From contig CM060731.1 of the NCBI GenBank assembly GCA_030704615.1, positions 20,644,001 through 20,708,000 on the forward strand: a stretch of 64,000 nucleotides of DNA, given 5' to 3'. The DNA is from Takakia lepidozioides. Lineage: Eukaryota > Streptophyta > Takakiopsida > Takakiales > Takakiaceae. A program made the position numbers and the translations under genes. The notes beneath the pieces are model-generated. The model made no database searches. It was given only the letters and a program-made list of their open reading frames with translations, and had not been told where the DNA came from. Positions 36,281-47,100 of the stretch are shown here, one piece after another. Each line of letters opens with the position of its first letter. Positions within the stretch are counted from its first letter, which is position 1.

Positions 36281-36934
36281 AAATCTGTGTTTTCCTTGAC
36301 TACAACTTGTAATGGAATGACTGTTCAAGTCTAGTGTCTCTCAATGTATGTCGTCTAACATCTTTGCTATGCGTGGGTCAATGCATTTGTGGCATTGGTT
36401 TGTCATTCTCTTTTCATTAGCAAACACAAAAAACTACCTTCAGATAGACAGATGATCAAATCAACCTCGTGTCAACACGAGGTTTACTTGAAGTTCTCCA
36501 AATCCCCCTTGTGTCGACACAAGGTTGATTTTAGTTCTCAGAAAACAACATCGTGTCAACACGAAGTTCATTTTTGTTCCAGGAAAACAACCTCGTGTAA
36601 ACACGAGGTTTACTTGAAGTTCTCCGAATCCCCCTTGTGTCGACACAAGGTTCATTTCAGTTCTACGAAATGAAGCTCCTGTTAACAGAAGGTTGAACTC
36701 CAGGAAAGCCCAAAACCCTTCATCCGTTTCACCTTCATGTAGTGAAATCAGCAGTTGGGGGCTCCATGGTTATAGGCCCACCTTCTTTGTGGTGATGTGG
36801 CATGACCTGGACCAGGCTCACGCCACGTCAGCATCAACGCCATGTCAGTAGCGTGAGCGTAGGCTCATGCCACGTCATCGTTGTGTGAGCGTACGCTCAT
36901 ACGCTCACGCGTCGGGCTCACGCGGTAGCGTCGT
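36281..36934. other. right subterminal region of the Mutator-like element
   Basis: Contains the right-hand palindrome cluster (36461-36653) and the GTGAGCG-rich terminal sequence. The segment aggctcacgccacgtcagc near 36815 repeats one found at 27044 in direct orientation. No ORF is supported. Confidence 0.55.
36461..36653. repeat. palindromic motif cluster, right set
   Basis: Five palindromes alternate between two related cores: caacctcgtgtcaacacgag (from 36461, about 36546 and 36588) and ccttgtgtcgacacaagg (about 36507 and 36632), spaced by ttacttgaagttctccgaat-type linkers. They resemble the left set in having an AACC flank and an inverted repeat around a short centre, but the core differs (GTGT/ACAC in place of GCGT/ACGC). 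Confidence 0.8.
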
Positions 36935-38189
36935 TGATGGACGGGTACAACAAGCCTGGGTAGAGGCCTTCGTACCATCAGGAGAAGAGGAGAGTGCGGT
37001 GATTGCACCAGGACCACCTCAGTTGTCACCATTGGACACCACACCTCTTGTGTGGCAGTGCCCGGATGAAGGCATATGCCTTCTGGACTTGTTTGGCGGG
37101 ATCGGCACTGGATTGGCTGCAGTACTGCAAGCAGGTGTACGAGTTCGACATTACCTGTATGTGGAGAGGGATGAGATTGCACGACGCGTCTCACTGCGCC
37201 ATGTTGCTCAGTTGGTATAGCAGTACCCTGATTTGGTGCCAGTGTCTGCAGTTCGTGGATACCAACAAGCCTTGCCAGTAGACATTTCGTTGCTAGGGGC
37301 GCAGGATTTGGAGCGGGTTGGCTCCATTGATCTGGTAGTGGCAGGTTGGCCCTGCCAAGGGCATTCATCAGCCGGGCATGGCAATGGATTGCGAGACTTG
37401 AAGACGGGTCTATTTTGGGAGATGGTGCGGATTTTGCGCCACTTGCAGCTTCATCAAGCTGTATCTCCAACATACATCTTGGAGAATGTGCCACTGATGG
37501 GTGATTCTCGGGCCAGGGTGATGGCCAGTGTGCATCAAGTCCGGTCGTGGCTTGGGTCAGCAGTGTTGCTGGATGCAGCTGCAGTGGGGTCATGGGCTCA
37601 TCGTCCACGGCTATGGTGGACTAACTTGATGCCACCCGCACTGCTCAAGCGTGCATTTGATGGGGTGCAGCGGCCAGCATACCTCACAGTGGATAGCATT
37701 TTGGACACAGGGAGGCAGTCTCAACGTGTGAGACACGATGACCGTTCACCTTTGGCAGTGGTCAACAGGGTGGGTCAACCACGAGCAGCATTACCTACAC
37801 TGCTCAGCTTCCCAGGATCCCATGCTTTTCGGGATGGTGGACCTGGCCTCTTGTGGGATAGCCAGTTGCAACAATTAGTAGAGCCCAATGCTGACGAGTG
37901 CGAGCGGGCGATGGGTTTTACCACAGGTACCACGGCGGTGCCATCTCTTTCTGAGGCATCACGTCATCAGGTGTTGGGGCAAGCAATGGATCTCAATTGC
38001 TTGACCTGGATTATCAGCTTGGCTATGGCTGAACAGCGCAGAGTACGGAGTACACTTCCCTTCATGGTCTCCCTACCTACCGAGACGGTACAGGTAGCGA
38101 GTGGGGGCGAGCAGGTGAGGACCACGATCCATGGCACACGTGGGAGGTGCTCGAGGTTCAGAAGGAGTTGGCAGCCAAGGCGGCGGTGA
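36935..38189 (+). pseudogene. retrotransposon-borne C5-cytosine DNA methyltransferase
   Basis: The family transfers a methyl group from SAM to carbon 5 of cytosine. Motifs appear in canonical order. Motif I is LLDLFGGIGTGLAAVL (about 37079-37126). A motif-II-like YVERDEIARRV follows. Motif IV is VAGWPCQGHSSAGHG, with the catalytic Cys codon at 37353-37355. Motif VI is YILENVPLM (ENV at 37482-37490). Motif VIII is SWAHRPRLWWTNL (RPR at 37602-37610). A motif-IX/X-like end reads RHQVLGQAMDLNCLTWII. The non-permuted order and the spacing recall DNMT3-type enzymes more than plant DRM, but subfamily placement needs a tree. It is in frame with the protease of element A across the nested insertion. 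One in-frame TAG (37218-37220) breaks it between motifs II and IV; a frameshift near 38100 separates it from RT. It is an integral pol-region domain, not a host gene by the side. Confidence 0.88.
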
Positions 38190-40180
38190 TGGATCAGCTT
38201 GGGGATTTTTCTCGGATTGAGGAGGTCCTCAAGGATGGGATGATGGGGCAGGATGAGACATTGTCACTGACAGAGGAGGTAGTGGTCACTGCTCAAGAGG
38301 TTGCAGCATAGCAACCACGGGACGCGTCTTCTACCTCTAAGCCTGCTGGACTCAAGGTTGCAGTCACGGAGGACAACTGAGAGCCTGATGTTGGACCTAT
38401 AGTCACCGGAGGAGAGAGATGACGTATACGGCGGTTCTTGAGGGCTTACAGAAACTGCTTTGTCTTTAGTTTGAAGGACTTAGGAGCACTGAAGGGTCAA
38501 GAGATTCGCATTGAATTGGCTACTGACACGCCAATCTTTTGGAGACCCTATAGATACAGTGACATGGAGAGGTCCTTGATTCAGATGAGAACTCAGGACC
38601 TTTGGGAGGCTGGTTTGGTGGAGCTATCTGGGGGAGAGTATGCTTCAGCCACAATGATGCCAGCCAAGAAGGATGTCTTTGGCAATTGGACGGAGAGACG
38701 TATGTGCGGTGATTACCGGCCTGTAAATCGTTAGACCAAGTCCGATAGGTATGCCATGCTAACACCAGAGGAGATCTTTGATGCTATTGGGCATGCCAAG
38801 GTCTTTAGCACGTTGGATTTACGATCCGGATATCACCAATTGCCGATCAAGGAGGCGGATAAGCAAAAGACGACATTCTGGGGGATAAATGAGCACGGGA
38901 AGGATTGCCTATACTAGTGGCGGTTCTTACCATTTGGGCTTAAGAGCGCTCCGGCAGAGTTTCAGAGAGTCATGGACAGGATTCTAGCAGGGGTGGAGTT
39001 TGCTCGGTGCTACATAGATGACATCATCATCTTTAGTGCTACGGTGGAAGAGCATGAGAGACACCTTCAGGGGGTATTTGAGCGCTTGAGGGCGCACGGA
39101 TTGAAGTTACATCCGGGAAAGTGCAAGTTTTTCCACAACCAGATTGAGTATCTGGGTCACATGATATATCCTGGAGGATTGGAGGTACAACAGACTAAGG
39201 TAGAGTCCATTGCACAGGTTCCATGCCCCACGGATGTGAGCCGAGTTCGAGCTTTCATGGGGTTAGCAAACTATTATAGACGGTTTGTTAAGGGATTTAG
39301 TGCCATTGCAAAGGCTCTAACCAAGCTGACCAAGGTGGACCAGGAGTGGCAGTGGGAAGATGAGCAAGAACAAGCTTTTCAAGAGCTCAAGACGAGGTTG
39401 ACCTCGGCACCCATCTTGAGACGACCTATCAGGGGGCGTCCTTTTCAGCTGCATACAGATTGGAGCATGTTGGGGCTTGGAGCGGTGCTCACACAGGTGG
39501 ACGATGAGGGAAGAGAGTTCGTAGTGGCTTATGCTAGCCGCTCGAACAACGTTGCAGAGTCTAAGTATAGCTCATATGAGGGAGAATGCTTAGCTGCAGT
39601 ATGGGCCGTGGCACACTTCAGGTGCTATCTATACGGCAATCTCTTCACCCTTGTCACGGATCACCAACCACTCAAGTGGTTGATGAAGTCAGACAAGCTT
39701 ACGGGGAAGCTTGCACGGTGGGCACTCATCCTTCAAGAGTATGACTTTCAGGTGGTGCATCGACCGGGTTTGGTCAATCGCAATGTAGATGGGTTGAGTC
39801 GCAATCCATGCACGAGCCAGCAGGATGACACTGGAGCTCGGTGGCATGGTGAGACGGATGAGGAGATGGTGCCCGGATGGCATGCATCTGCAATTCTGTG
39901 TATCTTGGCAGCGGAAGGCCAGGTTGGACCTGCAACAGGGATGACTGTAGATCAAGTGTCAGAGGACCCTGAGGCCAGCAATGAGCAAGGTGGCGCCAAA
40001 GATATACATGAGGATTCAGTTGTGTTGGACTACCTCCGCACTGGAGACACTGCAGCCACTGTGACTGCCAAGGAGAGGGATCGGATCCTACAACGAGCCA
40101 AGAGGTTCAAGTGGGAGGGGACATACCTGCTCCGAGTGTGGGAGGATGGTCGAGTGAGGATTGTGCCTCACCCAACATAG
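38190..40180 (+). pseudogene. element A reverse transcriptase and RNase H
   Basis: This copies the retrotransposon RNA into DNA. After a linker with a TAG (38309-38311) and two TGA stops (38378-38380, 38420-38422), the RT begins near 38440. Visible are MPAKKDVFGNWTERRMCGDY, FSTLDLRSGYHQLPI (first catalytic Asp), FLPFGLKSAPAEFQRVMD and CYIDDIIIFS (the YxDD box). The connection domain and RNase H follow, with FQLHTDWSMLGLGAVLTQ, ECLAAVWAVAHFR and LVTDHQPLKWLM giving the D-E-D set. Further in-frame TAG codons stand at 38732-38734, 38915-38917 and 40178-40180. The reading frame is otherwise kept throughout. Confidence 0.88.
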
Positions 40181-41445
40181 CGGGCACGGTTAGTGCGGCA
40201 TGCCCATGAGGAGTTGGGGCATTTTGGGGTGCGACGCACTCATAGTCTACTGCAGGGGCAGTATTGGTGGCGTGGTATGCACATAGAGGTGCAACAATTT
40301 GTGGCTAGGTGCATGGTGTGTGACAGGGTGCGTGCTTCATTCAACGCCCCTACTCCACAATTGCACCCTCTTCCGATCATGGGATTGGGCTACAGGTGGA
40401 GTCTTGACTTCGCAGGGCCGTTGTCACTACCATGCGCCACAACAAGTACGTGGTGGTGATGGTGGAGCACTTCTCCAAGTGGATTGAATTGGTTCCATTG
40501 CCTGATAAGGCTAGTGAGGGAGCTGCGTATGCATTCTTGGATTGTGTGCTTAGCCGATTCGGTGCTCCAGCTAAGGTACTCACGGACCAAGGGAGAGAGT
40601 TTTTGGGGGAGTTTCAGGCTTTGTGTGACAATGCCTTGATAGACCACCGCACCACTTCTCGGGATCATCCTGAGGCCGATGGCTTGGCAGAGAGAGTTGT
40701 TCAGACAGTAAAGAGGGGTTTGCGCAAGTATGGCTTGCAGAAGGGACACCTAGGAGATTGGGACCTTCAGTTACCTTGGTTAGCCATGGGCTACAGGTTC
40801 AGCAAGCAAGCATCACTTGCCTCCTTCTCACCATACTTTCTTCTCTTTGGTCGAGAGCCAGATTTGCCTACATCCATTCGCAGAGAAATTGCTACAGTTC
40901 TTAACCTTGACGATCCGGACGTGTGGGCACGTGCATGTGAGCAGCGTGCAGAGTTGTTCAAGAAAGTCATGCCCATGGCTTTCGAGAACCTTGCCATTGC
41001 ACAACATCGTGATACGTTGAGGTATGCTACCATACGTGGTGGGGACTATCGTCCTGGGGTTCGGAGATTCAACCCTAGTGACTATGTCTATCTGCAGCAG
41101 ACTGCTCCTACGACATTGGATGTGACTGCAATACGTGTTATTTTGAGGGTTCGAGAGGTTTTGCCCTCAGGCGTCTTGGTCTTGGAGGGTCGGGATGGCA
41201 TAACTTGGAAGGACCATGTGCGTAATTGTGCGCCATGTCACCTTCCGAATGTCAATGGCAAGATTGACCCAAACCTGGCAGTGGTATCTGCAAGTTTGAA
41301 ATGCATGTTGTGTGGGTCTGCTAGAGGGGCAGCCACCATGCTGGTGTGTGATCGATGCTCTAGAGGTTGGCATATGGGATGCTTGACTCCACCTCTTGAG
41401 ATGGTTCCTGATGGGGATTGGTTATGTCCGTATTGCATTGGATAG
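40181..41445 (+). pseudogene. element A integrase with C-terminal PHD finger
   Basis: Integrates the cDNA. The HHCC zinc domain reads HAHEELGHFG...CMVCDRV (about 40200-40330). The catalytic core has WSLDFAGPL (first Asp), VLTDQGREFLGEF (second Asp) and HPEADGLAERVVQ (Glu). One frameshift lies near 40440, within the core. After the C-terminal DNA-binding part (about 41040-41250) comes a C4HC3 PHD finger at about 41298-41440: CMLCGSARGAATMLVCDRCS, WHMGCL, WLCPYC. PHD fingers commonly read the methylation state of the histone H3 tail, so this one sits where chromoviruses place their chromodomain. The PHD frame itself is intact. Confidence 0.85.
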
Positions 41446-41702
41446 TGGGAGTGGATACAACCATGGAAGGCTAACAAGAAATGCAAGGCCAAGCTACTAG
41501 GAGACCAACACACGAGATCCTGACTCAAGTTCACAGATTGCAAGACGGCGACTAACGATGGGGTTGCTCTTGTACCTGGCCTCTTGGTCTATAGAGTTTG
41601 AGTACAATAGGGACAGTGATAGAGGACTTAGTACGGCTGTGGCTATTACATCTTGTAGCTATCTGGAGTTAGAGGGACCTAACCACCAGCTAGGGGGGCG
41701 AT
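41446..41702 (+). other. element A 3' non-coding region and polypurine tract
   Basis: A short non-coding stretch after the PHD finger ends in the purine-rich gctaggggggcg (41689-41700), the likely plus-strand primer site. TGTGGTATAGC starts 2 bases further on. Confidence 0.6.
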
Positions 41703-42284
41703 TGTGGTATAGCTTTCTAGGATTGTGTGCTTAGATTGTGTGGTGGACAGCGATGTATGTTGTGGCACGATGCTTAGGTGCACGACAGCTGTCATGGTTT
41801 TAGTCATGGTTATCTAGAATTACCTACTTCTACTTAACTAGGACATTTTAGATATTTATATTTATATTTTGTGTGTTGGGGACTTCATTTGGTCTCACAT
41901 GCCAAGTGAGGTGTCGAGCCTCACTTGAGACATGGAGATAGGTTTTCCCCTTGTGAGTGTTGAGGAGGCTCATCTTCTTATAGTTGAGCCTCCATGAGCT
42001 TCTCTCACCTCCATAGCTTTAGGTATTGAGAGGGAGTGTGTTGAGGGCTTTGTAGGGTGGATTCCTTTAGCAAAGGTGCCCTTGGCTTGACTAAGTTTAT
42101 GTGATAGAGTGGATTTCACTTGGAAGGACTAGGGCTTGTTCTTCATGTGATTGCTTCATGCTTTGAGAGCTTTCATTGTCTTCTACTTCTCTCATTTCTC
42201 ATCTCTTATCATTGTGGTATAGCTTTCTAGGATTGTGTGGTGGACAGCGATGTATGTTGTGGCACGATGCTTAGGTGCACGACA
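41703..42284 (+). repeat. element A right LTR plus partial second LTR
   Basis: The sequence TGTGGTATAGC...(41703) to ...TCTCTTATCA (42211) is a TG...CA unit of 509 bp that directly follows the polypurine tract and contains the whole of the left LTR segment. From 42213 the first part of this unit starts again (tgtggtatagctttctagg) and runs to GACA at 42284, lacking 13 bases found at about 41729-41741. The end at 42284 falls at the same place in the LTR where the left copy starts. An alternative border choice is 41790-42284 (TGTC...GACA), but this would leave 41703-41789 and the left end unexplained. Confidence 0.65.
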
Positions 42285-44117
42285 GGCAGTTCAATAGTTT
42301 TCCGTTGTAGTTCTTGTTGCATCTTCATTATCCTATTGCATTTTAGATATATATTTTAATATCTTTACTAGATATTTTAACCTTTAATTTGGAAAAATAT
42401 TTAAACTTGAAAACTTAGAGTTTACAACCACTTGTCCATATACCACCTGACCATTCTAGATTATAGGTTTGCATGCCTTTTCAGTAAAAGATGACACCCA
42501 AAAATCCAAAACATAAAATGCTATGGACAATTTGTTTTTTAGGTGTAAAATAGTCCATAGCTCTCAATTCCTAAGGTAACTAGTCAATATAAAAGTGGAT
42601 TTGGATTGGATTTAAAATGAAACCCTAATGTGTTTTCATTTGTGTCATTATATGAGTGTACATGATGTTTTTTTAGTCCATAAGATTTTATTTGTAACAT
42701 CTACAGTTCATAGTAATCAACTTTAAAAGTCCATAGCTCTATGGTACATGATTGTTTTTGCAATCTAACAGGTGGTACACATACCTAGTGTAGTTAGAAA
42801 CCCTACACCATATAAATTTAGATGAAATATTGAGTTGTTGGACAAATATGGGTAAAGCCATGAAGGGAGGTCACTGCGAAAACTGCATATTATATAAGGT
42901 TTGGTCCACCCATCTGTGCATTTATCCTGCTCAGCGATTTTGGGTCAAATTTGGGGATGCATCATGTACCATATGGTGATTGTGAGATCCTTAAGAGAGA
43001 TGAGAGGAATGAGCGTCATGGGAAGCCATCGTGCAGCCTATGGAACATGTGGGTATTTCACATACTGGTGCAAAGACTTTCAAACAACCTTGGTAATTTT
43101 AGGAAAGCTTTTACTCATTTACATCTATGTCCAGCCCTCATCTCAATTCACCTAATGTTATTACATGGGTAGATGGTGTGTTTGATAGTGATGAACAACA
43201 ACAACAATTTTCAGAGGTCTTCCATGTCAAAGCAGATATACTACAATTGCCAAAAGTCTATTTGAGGCTGCCACTTTTCCAGCCACCTTGGACGTTGTCT
43301 ACTCTTAAATGACATTAATGATAAGAATCAGGACCTTGCATTGCATTCACCATTTTTGTAAACAAACTTCCCCTTTGTATTTGTAAGACAAGTTAGAAAA
43401 ATTTACGTTACTGTGGACATAATATACATAATTTTGTTTGACTCTCTAGGACTTGGGGATTTCTGCTGTGGAGCACTTAGAGGTGGAGGTCAAAATCTCA
43501 AAAAAAAAAAAACTTGGTGGTTTTCCCAAATGTGGCCAGTGACTACATATGATCAAATGGGTTTAGCCAAAAGAAAATGTTTTGGCTATTTGTGATTTAG
43601 AAAAGTTTGTAGCAGAAGTGTCTTCGGCATGACTACTTTACTTTTAGCAATGGTGGCTATTGGATGTCAAAATGCAATAGCCACCTTTTTTCCTGTGCTG
43701 TTTGGGAAAAGTGTCAGTGATTTATTTTGCCATACAAGATTTCAGGGTGACAGTACCATTTATTGATTTCACCACGCTCAACAATCAAATGTTATAATTT
43801 CGTAGATCCAACGGTACTCCAAATTTTGTTTTTGCGTTGGATGGCCAGGATAGGTGGGCATCCAACCCTACGGTGGAAATGACTAGTTTGTCCCGAGACA
43901 GGAGTTGTGGTTCGGTCAATTTTGGTAGTGGCTACTGGCAACCTCTTGACACTAGTGACACTTTGATGGTGTTTTTGTTTATGGATCATGTAGTTGTAGA
44001 GGGATGACAGGGTGGTGGGGTGATAGAGATATGTGCTCAATTTGTGGCTTTGTCTGTGTGCATGGCAGGGGGCTGACTTATTGACATGACAGTTTGATAT
44101 GCTACTGCGACTAGTAG
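42285..44117. other. intergenic: remainder of R1 copy b, then AT-rich sequence
   Basis: 42285 to about 42360 is the continuation of repeat R1 copy b. The following 1.7 kb is AT-rich and has no recognisable gene, exon pair or transposon terminus. An A-run lies at 43500-43511. Confidence 0.5.
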
Positions 44118-44134
44118 GTAGGGGGGGGGGGGGT

Positions 44135-47100
44135 TGGGGGTAAGGCTTCAAAAGGGAGACATGGAATACTGGGTGCACCTTGCTGTTTGCCGGCAGCTCC
44201 AATTCATACACATCCTCATTCATAACCTTCCGAATGCGAAAGGGTCCCGCATACGGAGGTACGAACTTCGGACTCACTTCCGGAGGTAGTCGAAAATTCT
44301 TGATGTTCAACCAGACCTCTGTGCCTGCCTCAAACTTCACTTCCCTCCGCTTCCGATTCGCCTACCTTTCATACTGTTTCCTAGCTTTGGCAATGTTGTA
44401 CTTTGCGAGCTTCAACAAACGCTCGCGTTCTTCCAGTACCGCCGCTACTGCCGGTTCCTCACCGTCCTGGGCGGCCCAACTTGTCGGCACCAGAGGTGCT
44501 TTTCCATAGACCAATACGAAAGGGGAAACTCCCATTGCGGAGTGTTCTGTGTTATTATAACAGAACTCTGCCGCGTCTAAGTGTTCCATCCAGTCTGATT
44601 GGTCTGCCGACACGTAATTCCGTAAGAATTGCTTCACTACGGAATTCACTCTTTCCGTTTGGCCGTCCGTCGTAGGTCGGAAGGCAGTGCTTATCTTCAG
44701 CCTCGTCCCCATCTTCTTCCAAAGTGTCCTCCAAAATTTACTCGTAAACTTTGGATCGCGATCCGAGACAATATCCTTCGGGACTCCATGATGCTTTAAG
44801 ACGTGGGCGAAGTAAAGTCGCCCTGTCTCCTGCGCCGTTGCCGTCTCCTTGGTGGGGATGAAATGGCCCATTTTACTGAACCTATCCACCACCACCATGA
44901 TTGCATCGAATCTTTTTGACAGCGGCATAGCAGTCATGAAATCCATCGAGACGCTTTCCCAAGTCCCCTCTGGAATCGGCAAGGGTTGTAACAGCCCCGC
45001 TTGCTTTTTGTACTCGCTCCGATTTTGTTGGCATGTGGTGCATGTCTTGACATACTCCTCTGCCTCCTCCCTCAGTTTGGGCCAGAAATACTCTTTCTTC
45101 AGGAGTGCCGCAGTGCGCTTGGCACCGCCGTGGCCCGCAAGCGGGCTATCATGGCATTCTCTCAAGAGGCTATCTCTGATCCTTCCCTTTGGCACGTAGA
45201 GACGTTTTTGCTTATACCGGAGGAGTCCATTTTGCAAGTGGAACTGCGATTTAACCCCCATCCTCAAGTCCTGCATCACGGACTTCGCCAGCTCATCCTT
45301 CCGGTAAGCCTTCCGGATCTTCCTTTGGAGCGCCGTCTCACCCTTGTACACCAACAAGAGCTGTTGCTTTCTACTTAAAGCATCGGCCACCACGTTGTCT
45401 CGTCCCGGTTTGTACTGGATATCCACGTCGAACACCGCCAAAGTATCTTGCCACCTAAGTTGTTTTGGGACAACTTGGGCTGCGTGGCAAAATACTTCAC
45501 CGTGACATTGTCCGTGAACACCTTCACTGGGTTGGAACCAACATAGTGGCGCCAAAGCTCAAGACAGTGCACCACCGCCTTCATCTCTTTTTCGTGCGTC
45601 GGCCATCGTCGCTCCACTTCATTCAGTTTCTTACTTTCGTAAGCCACTGGACGTTCATCTTGCATAAGTACACCCCCAATCGCGAAGTCCGACGCATCTG
45701 TATGAATCTCAAATGGACGATCGAACTCCGGGATTTTCAAGACTGGAGCTTCCGCCATCCGCTGCTTCAATTCAGCAAAAGCTTGACCACAAAATGTGTT
45801 CCATACCCAGACTTTGGATTTACACAGAAGGTCCGACAGCGGCCCCGCGATCTTGGCGAAATTTCTCACATACTTCCGGTAATAGGAGGCGAGTCCTAAG
45901 AAGGATCGCACTCCCGGGACCGAAGTCGGAGGCTCCCAGTCCAAGATCGCCCTCACCTTTCTGTCATCCATTTTGATCCCATCCTGTGTAATCACATGCC
46001 CCAAGAACTCCACTTTCGTGACCCCGAATTCGCATTTTGAAGCTTTGGCGTACAGCTTCCCTTCCTGCAACTTTTGGAACACCCTTTTGAGGTGCTCCAA
46101 GTGTTCCTCCTTTGTTTTCGAGTACACCAAGATGTCGTCGATGTACACGATCACAAAGTCGTCCAACCACTCCTGAAAAAGGCTGTTCATCAGCGTGCTA
46201 AAGGTCGCCGGTGCATTAGTGAGCCCAAAAGGCATCACCAAGAACTCATATGAACCATACCTTGTCCTGCACGCGGTCTTCTCCTCATCTCCTTCCGCCA
46301 CCCGAATTTGATGATAGCTGGAGCGCAAGTCGATCCGGCTGAAATACTTCGCTCCTGCCAACCGGTCGAAAAGGTCGTCGATCCTTGGCAAAGGGTACCG
46401 ATTTTTAATAGTCACCTTATTCAAAGCCCTGTAATCGACACACATCCGCAGCGTCCCATCCTTCTTGTCTGCGAATAGCACCGGGGCTCCGTAAGGTGAC
46501 TTACTCGGCCGGATGTACCCCTTTGACATTAGATCCTTGAGCTGAGTCTTCAGCTCGACCAACTCTCTGTGGCTCAACCGGTAGGGCGCCTTGGCAGGCG
46601 GTTCCGATCCCGGTATCACCTCAATCTTGTGGTCAACTCCTCTTTGCGGTGGCAAGCCACTTGGTAAATCCTCCGGCATCACATCCTGGTATTTCTCCAA
46701 AATCCCCTTGATCCAATCTGGGCTCGGCTTCCCATCGCCTTCTCCTTTCACTTCTCTAATGTAAAGCAAAAACTGGGACTCGTGTGCCTCCTCCACGGCC
46801 CACTCCTTTGCTGACAGAAGGTTTATTCGCCCTCCCACGGATTTGGGCGTTTCCGACACTCGTAAAACCTCGCCACCATTCCCACATGGCAGCGTGACTA
46901 CTCTCTTGCGGCCATCTATGACCGCTCCGGATTTGCTCAAAAAGGTCATTCCCAAAATGAGATCCACTCCATCGATCTCGCAGATGGTGAAGTTCTCACG
47001 TCCCTCCCAACTCCCCAGTTGAAGAGGAACATCAAACGCCAACCTTGTCGCCAACTGAGGTTCTCCTTTGGCAGAGCGCACCTCAATAGAGGCCCCCACG

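Larger units (their letters stand above)
26985..36934 (+). mobile_element. Mutator-like DNA transposon nested in element A
   Basis: The 9,950-bp insertion is bounded by the 12-bp duplication at 26973-26984 and 36935-36946. Its ends are rich in GTGAGC motifs: the left end has gcgcgtgagcgtggccgcat, and the right end on the other strand has ccgcgtgagcccgacgcgtg. They form imperfect, degenerate inverted termini. Two divergent genes occupy the middle: a SWIM-type Mutator transposase with an upstream SIM-containing ORF on plus, and a methyltransferase-like multi-exon gene on minus. Each gene has one apparent frameshift, so this copy is probably non-autonomous. The insertion lies between protease and methyltransferase of element A without changing their common frame. 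Confidence 0.88.
21100..42284 (+). mobile_element. element A: Ty3-type LTR retrotransposon carrying a C5-DNA methyltransferase and a PHD finger
   Basis: The element is flanked by ggca (21096-21099 and 42285-42288) inside repeat R1. Its termini read TGTC and GACA. Without the nested Mutator-like element (26985-36934) it is about 11.2 kb. Gene order is gag, protease, C5-cytosine methyltransferase, RT, RNase H, integrase, PHD finger. RT before integrase makes it Ty3-like. The copy is dead, with at least four frameshifts and ten or more in-frame stops. The LTR arrangement is abnormal: a left LTR segment at 21100-21520, and a full LTR plus an extra partial LTR at 41703-42284. Confidence 0.88.

Noticed and set aside
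43792-44117. Extension of the element B C-terminus beyond LLKPYPQ as a chromodomain
   Set aside because: The residues do not have a chromodomain pattern, and the frame runs through a G-run into sequence that appears to be flank. I end element B near 44118.
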